Shown one piece after another: positions 59,941 through 64,000 of a stretch of DNA of 64,000 bases. A program made the translations under genes and the position numbers. The notes beneath the pieces are model-generated. The model saw only the letters and a program-made list of their open reading frames with translations. It was not told where the DNA came from and searched no databases. The stretch comes from Frateuria soli (GTDB taxonomy: Bacteria > Pseudomonadota > Gammaproteobacteria > Xanthomonadales > Rhodanobacteraceae). Where the stretch lies: assembly GCF_021117385.1 (NCBI RefSeq), contig NZ_CP088252.1, positions 806,001 through 870,000 of the forward strand. Direction: 5' to 3'. Each line of letters begins with the position of its first letter. The stretch's first letter is position 1.

Positions 59941-62900
59941 ATGAACAGTCCAATTCGTGCCAAGGCCCTGCCGTTCGCCATCGCCACCCTGCTGGCGGTC
60001 GGTGCGGCGCCTGCGATTGCGCAGAACGTCACCTCCTCGGCGGTTGCCGGACAGGTGGTCGACGCCTCGGGCCAGCCGGTCGCCAACGCCACCGTCACGA
60101 TCGTCCATGAGCCTTCGGGCACCACCAAGGTGGTGACCACCGACGCCTCCGGCCGCTACACCGCGCAGGGCCTGCGCGTGGGTGGTCCGTTCGACATCAC
60201 CGCAACCAAGTCCGGCCTGACCCAGGGCGAGCAGGACAACGTCTACCTGCAGCTGGGCCAGACCTCCGCGGTCAACCTGAAGATGGCCGCCGTCGAGGCG
60301 CAGAACCTCGGCGCCGTGACCGTCACCGCCTCGGCGCTGATGAACACCTTCACGCCCGACAACAAGGGCCTGTCGACCAACGTCTCGCAGCGCGAGCTGG
60401 CGGCCACGCCGCAGGGCAACCGCTCGATCGACGACGTGGCGCGCCTCGATCCTCGCATCACGGTCACCGACATCGGCTCGGGCGCGATCTCCGCGAACGG
60501 CCAGAACACCCGTTACAACAACATCAGCGTGGACGGCGTCTCCCAGGGCGACCCGTTCGGCCTGAACGCCAACGGCATGCCCTACCAGGGTTCGCCGATC
60601 TCGCCGGACACCATCGCGGAGTACAACATCTCCACCGCCAACTTCGACGTCGTCTCCGACAGCGTCGGCGCGGAGATCAACGCCGTCACCAAGTCGGGCA
60701 CCAACGACTTCCACGGTTCGGCCTACTACGCCTACCGCAATGCCTCGCACCTGGTCGGTGACGCGGGTTATCTCGACAAGGACGACCCGAACTACGGTTA
60801 CCACGGCTACGGCGTGGACACGACCAAGGGCCTGACCATCGGCGGTCCCATCATCAAGGACAAGCTGTTCTTCTTCGTTTCGGCCGAGAAGCAGAAGACC
60901 ACCGCCATCGGCTCCTCGTCCAACGTGGCGTATGACCCGAGCCTGGGCGATGGCCCGTCGTCGGCCTCGGCGGTGTCGCCGGGCGACATCGAGCGCATCA
61001 GGGACATTGCCATCAACCAGTACGGCCTCGTTCCGGGTACCGTCGCTGGCGGCAGCACCAATCTGACCGATGACCGCTATCTTGCCAAGCTGGACTGGAA
61101 CATCACCAACAACCATCGTGCCAGCTTCACTTACCAGCGTACGAAGGAGTCGTACCCCAAGGTCAACGGCAACGGCAACACCACGGTCGGCCTGAGCAGC
61201 TACTGGTACACCACCAACAGCCTCACCGAGAACTCGGTGGTCCACCTGTTCGACGACTGGACCGAGAACTTCTCGACCGAGGCCAAGGTCGGCCTGCAGC
61301 AGTTCACCCAGGATGCCGGCGGTCCCGTCGACCAGCCGTCCATCCAGGTGCACGCCGATGGCTTCCGCTCGCCTGCGGTGAACCTCGGCGAAGACCAGTA
61401 TCGCCACTACAACAACATCCAGACCAAGCGCTGGACGGCGTTCCTGGCCGGCACGTATTACGCGGGCGATCACACCATCAAGGGCGGCGTGGCCTTCGAG
61501 CAGGACAAGATCTACAACCTGTTCGGCCGCACCGAGTTCGGCAACTACGTCTTCAACAGCATCGAAGACTTCGCGGCGGGCAATTACGACAGCTACGAGC
61601 TGTACCAGCCGGCGGGCGACCTGTCGGTGAACGACATCGCCGCGCGCTGGACCTATCGCCAGTACAGCCCGTTCCTGCAGGACACCTGGCAGGTCAATGA
61701 CAACCTGTCGCTGCAGTACGGCGTGCGCGTGGACATCCCGTACTCCGATCACAAGCCGCCCTATAACGCGGCGGCCACCGAAGCCTTCGGCTATCCGAAC
61801 AACTACGCGGTGGGCTCGAGCAACCGCGTCGTCGAGCCGCGCCTGTCGTTCAACTACACCTTCGACACCGAACTGATGACCCAGTTGCGCGGTGGCGTGG
61901 GCCTGTTCCAGACCAACCCGCCGACCGTCTGGATGACCAACCCGTACCAGAACAATGGCTTGACCATCGTCGACTACAAGTACGGCTATCGCTCCAACTT
62001 CGGGTGCACTGCCCGGCCTGCCTTCAGCCCGGATCCCTACAATCAGAACGTGGACGTGAATACGGCCGACACCTGCGCCATTGCCGGCCCGGTCGATACC
62101 ATCTCCAAGGACTTCCGCCTGCCGACTGTCTGGAAGGCTACCCTGGCGTTCGATCGTGAGCTGCCGTGGTGGGGCATGGTCGCCTCGGCCGAGTACCAGC
62201 ACATCCAGGTGCGCGACGGCATCCTCTACCAGGCCACCAACCTGGGCACGCCGTCCGGCGTGCTGCCCGATGGTCGCGAGCAGTACTGGACGGTTCCCGG
62301 TGCGGGCCCGTATGCCTTCGGCAACCACCCCAACAATGGCGTCAACCCGGCGTTCTCCACGGCGTCGACGCTGCTGACCAACACGCACAAGGGCAAGTCG
62401 GACAGCCTGACGCTCGCCCTGAAGAAGCCGTTCTCCGACAGCTTCTTCGGCAACGCCAGCTTCACGCTCAGCCATGCGACCGAGGTCAACCCGGGCGGCA
62501 GCTCGCAGGCGTTCTCGAACTACCAGTACACGCCGCGCGTCAACGTCAACACCGACGACGTCGGCACGTCCGCCTACAACATCCCGCGCAGCCTGAAGCT
62601 GTCGCTGACCTGGCAGCACCACTTCTTCGGTGACTACAACACCCAGGTGTCGGCGCTGTATGTCGGCCACGACGGCCTGCCTTACAGCTGGGTCTACAGC
62701 GGCGATGCCAACGGCGACGGGATCAGCTACTACGACCTGGCCTACATCCCCAAGACCAACGACTCGCTGGTGGGCGGCTATGTCGACTACTACGGCAACC
62801 CGGTGAGCGACGCGGTGGTGCAGCAGTTCCAGGACTACATCTCCAGCAACAAGTACCTGGACTCGCATCGCGGCCAGATCGCGGGCCGCAATGGCGATCA

Positions 62901-63228
62901 CCTGCCGTGGACGAACCAGCTCGACATGAGCTTCGTCCAGGAAGTGCCCGGCTTCTTCAAGGGCAACAAGGGTGAGCTGAGGCTGGACGTGTACAACTTC
63001 CTCAACCTGCTGAACAAGGATTGGGGCAACGTGCCGTACGTGCAGTACCAGACCCGCAACCTGGCGGGCTATGCCGGCGTCCAGGATGGCAAGTACGTCT
63101 ACCAGATCGGCGACAAGAACGGCGATTTCGTCGTGCCGACCAAGGTCGGCGTGTATGAGTCCGGCCAGAATCCGACCCGCGTCGTTTCGCGCTGGTCGGC
63201 GATGGTGACGCTGCGCTACACGTTCTAA
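59941..63228 (+). CDS. TonB-dependent receptor, Oar-like, with carboxypeptidase-regulatory N-domain
   Basis: The 1095-residue outer-membrane protein has signal peptide MNSPIRAKALPFAIATLLAV ending near AIAQ. A CarboxypepD_reg-like beta domain follows (about residues 33-108). The plug domain lies near residues 130-240 (RSIDDVARLDPRITVTDIGS, NAVTKSGTNDFHGSAYYAYR). A large beta-barrel ends in SRWSAMVTLRYTF, with the terminal Phe needed for assembly. Oar-like receptors are numerous in Xanthomonadales. The ligand is unknown; a peptide, glycan or metal complex is possible. The only nearby regulator candidate is the dyad upstream. Confidence 0.94.
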   Translation: MNSPIRAKALPFAIATLLAVGAAPAIAQNVTSSAVAGQVVDASGQPVANATVTIVHEPSGTTKVVTTDASGRYTAQGLRVGGPFDITATKSGLTQGEQDNVYLQLGQTSAVNLKMAAVEAQNLGAVTVTASALMNTFTPDNKGLSTNVSQRELAATPQGNRSIDDVARLDPRITVTDIGSGAISANGQNTRYNNISVDGVSQGDPFGLNANGMPYQGSPISPDTIAEYNISTANFDVVSDSVGAEINAVTKSGTNDFHGSAYYAYRNASHLVGDAGYLDKDDPNYGYHGYGVDTTKGLTIGGPIIKDKLFFFVSAEKQKTTAIGSSSNVAYDPSLGDGPSSASAVSPGDIERIRDIAINQYGLVPGTVAGGSTNLTDDRYLAKLDWNITNNHRASFTYQRTKESYPKVNGNGNTTVGLSSYWYTTNSLTENSVVHLFDDWTENFSTEAKVGLQQFTQDAGGPVDQPSIQVHADGFRSPAVNLGEDQYRHYNNIQTKRWTAFLAGTYYAGDHTIKGGVAFEQDKIYNLFGRTEFGNYVFNSIEDFAAGNYDSYELYQPAGDLSVNDIAARWTYRQYSPFLQDTWQVNDNLSLQYGVRVDIPYSDHKPPYNAAATEAFGYPNNYAVGSSNRVVEPRLSFNYTFDTELMTQLRGGVGLFQTNPPTVWMTNPYQNNGLTIVDYKYGYRSNFGCTARPAFSPDPYNQNVDVNTADTCAIAGPVDTISKDFRLPTVWKATLAFDRELPWWGMVASAEYQHIQVRDGILYQATNLGTPSGVLPDGREQYWTVPGAGPYAFGNHPNNGVNPAFSTASTLLTNTHKGKSDSLTLALKKPFSDSFFGNASFTLSHATEVNPGGSSQAFSNYQYTPRVNVNTDDVGTSAYNIPRSLKLSLTWQHHFFGDYNTQVSALYVGHDGLPYSWVYSGDANGDGISYYDLAYIPKTNDSLVGGYVDYYGNPVSDAVVQQFQDYISSNKYLDSHRGQIAGRNGDHLPWTNQLDMSFVQEVPGFFKGNKGELRLDVYNFLNLLNKDWGNVPYVQYQTRNLAGYAGVQDGKYVYQIGDKNGDFVVPTKVGVYESGQNPTRVVSRWSAMVTLRYTF

Positions 63229-63254
63229 AGGGCTTCGGCCAGGAAGGTCCGATC

Positions 63255-63288
63255 ATGCCGGCGCCCGCGAGGGCGCCGGCATTTTCTT
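63255..63288 (+). terminator. Terminator after the TonB-dependent receptor gene
   Basis: ATGCCGGCGCCC and GGGCGCCGGCAT form a 12-bp stem with a GCGA loop, followed by TTTTCTTT, 27 bases after the stop codon. Confidence 0.9.
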
Positions 63289-63461
63289 TGGGTTCGGACG
63301 CCGCTGGCCCCGAAGCCTCGCTATGCGGAAGCCGATCGCCCACTGGGGATTCCCGCGGAGCACTGCCGCGCTTGACCATGTCTGGCGACCGCGGGAAGCT
63401 AGGCGGTCCGCCACGCCACGGCATGATGCCGTGATGCCGTCAGCGGAAGGAGAAGGCAAGA

Positions 63462-64000
63462 ATGAATGACACCCACGCCGGCCGCGCCGGCAGGCCCGCC
63501 ACCGTCAGTGCACGGATTTCGCCGGCGGGCGGACTGGACATCCTCTCGCGCAACGAAGTCGCCCGCCTGCGCGATGCCAGCGGTTCCGGACTGCACGCCC
63601 TGCTGCGCCGCTGCGCGCTGGCCGTGCTTACCTCCGGCAACATCAGCGACGACCCGCGCTCGATGTTCGAGCAGTACCCCGATTTCGACGTGCAGGTGCT
63701 GCAGCAGGATCGCGGCATCAAGATCGAGCTCTCGCACGCGCCCGCGCAGGCGTTCGTCGATGGCCAGATCATCCGCGGCATCAACGAGCTTCTGGTCGCG
63801 GTGGTGCGCGACATCGTCTACGTGGCCACGCAGCTGGAGCAGGGCGGTTTCGATCTGGACGACACCGTCGGCATTACCCACGCGGTGTTCGAGATCCTGC
63901 GCAACGCTCGCATCCTCAAGCCGCACATCGACCCCAACCTGGTCGTCTGCTGGGGCGGTCACTCGATCTCGCGCGACGAGTACGAATACACCAAGTCGGT
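63462..64000 (+). CDS. ppnN: Pyrimidine/purine nucleotide 5'-monophosphate nucleosidase (3' end cut by the window edge)
   Basis: The first 179 residues are present. ISPAGGLDILSRNEVARL, LRRCALAVLTSGNISDDPRS, DFDVQVLQQDRGIKIELSHA, AFVDGQIIRGINELLVAVVR and VVCWGGHSISRDEYEYTKS match PpnN (YgdH) start to finish over this part. PpnN splits nucleoside monophosphates to base and ribose 5-phosphate and is activated by (p)ppGpp. The ATG at 63462 follows GGAAGGAGAAGG. The catalytic Rossmann-like part lies beyond the window. Confidence 0.93.
   Translation, partial: MNDTHAGRAGRPATVSARISPAGGLDILSRNEVARLRDASGSGLHALLRRCALAVLTSGNISDDPRSMFEQYPDFDVQVLQQDRGIKIELSHAPAQAFVDGQIIRGINELLVAVVRDIVYVATQLEQGGFDLDDTVGITHAVFEILRNARILKPHIDPNLVVCWGGHSISRDEYEYTKS

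Noticed and set aside
59758-62901. Antisense open frame of 1047 codons across the TonB-dependent receptor
   Set aside because: Val-, Arg- and Gly-rich translation without motifs, fully opposite a well-supported gene.

Overview
The window looks like chromosomal DNA of a GC-rich gammaproteobacterium of the order Xanthomonadales, most likely family Rhodanobacteraceae (the Dyella, Rhodanobacter, Frateuria, Luteibacter group). This is inferred from the protein families, the miaB-phoH-ybeY-corC and petABC-sspAB gene orders, and many intergenic REP hairpins with a GTAG head. No database search was possible. No tRNA, rRNA, CRISPR array, prophage or intact insertion sequence was seen.

Layout. 1-8 kb: end of a glutathione transferase-like gene, a small glycine-zipper protein, the ybbAP exporter divergent from tesA, a two-component pair whose kinase has a damaged ATP-binding domain, and a one-chain 3-oxoacid CoA-transferase. 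8-12.5 kb: a BlaI-type repressor and M56 peptidase pair with two candidate operators, an exported isoaspartyl peptidase, folA and a MutT-like Nudix gene. 12.6-17.4 kb: coaE, pilD, pilC and pilB on the minus strand. 17.7-25.7 kb: a tightly overlapping plus-strand glycan cluster (glycosyltransferases, sugar aminotransferase, acyltransferase, flippase, methyltransferase) that is visibly less GC-rich. 25.9-32.7 kb: two paralogous membrane glycosyltransferase-like proteins with TPR-like tails, two type IV pilin genes each with a sigma-54-type promoter candidate, and a third membrane glycosyltransferase. 32.8-42.4 kb: an S9 peptidase, a REP-rich scar with a broken REP-associated transposase and a 248-bp tandem duplication of the corA end, then corA, a DUF4105 protein, corC, ybeY, phoH and miaB. 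42.9-49.7 kb: a lytic transglycosylase, a DegS/AlgW-like protease, petABC, sspAB and a DUF3301 protein. 49.8-59.7 kb: nadC, a DUF1631 protein, a YcaR-like protein, purEK, sodB, grxD, a YciK-like reductase, a MarC-family protein and an OlsF-like acyltransferase. 59.9-64 kb: a large Oar-like TonB-dependent receptor and the start of ppnN.

How the genes may work together. The most interesting reading is that 12.6-32.7 kb is one type IV pilus district. The pilus motor, platform and prepilin peptidase (pilB, pilC, pilD) and the pilins lie on either side of a sugar-assembly and flipping module with no recognisable polymerase. Membrane GT-C-type enzymes sit directly beside the pilins. This suggests a short lipid-linked glycan built in the cytoplasm, flipped, and transferred to pilin or another envelope target. 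That is an inference from gene content and position. Secondary points of interest are the DUF4105 protein at the place where lnt usually follows corC, with a repeat-derived N-terminal leader, and the M56 peptidase carrying a secretin/TonB short N-terminal-like tail.
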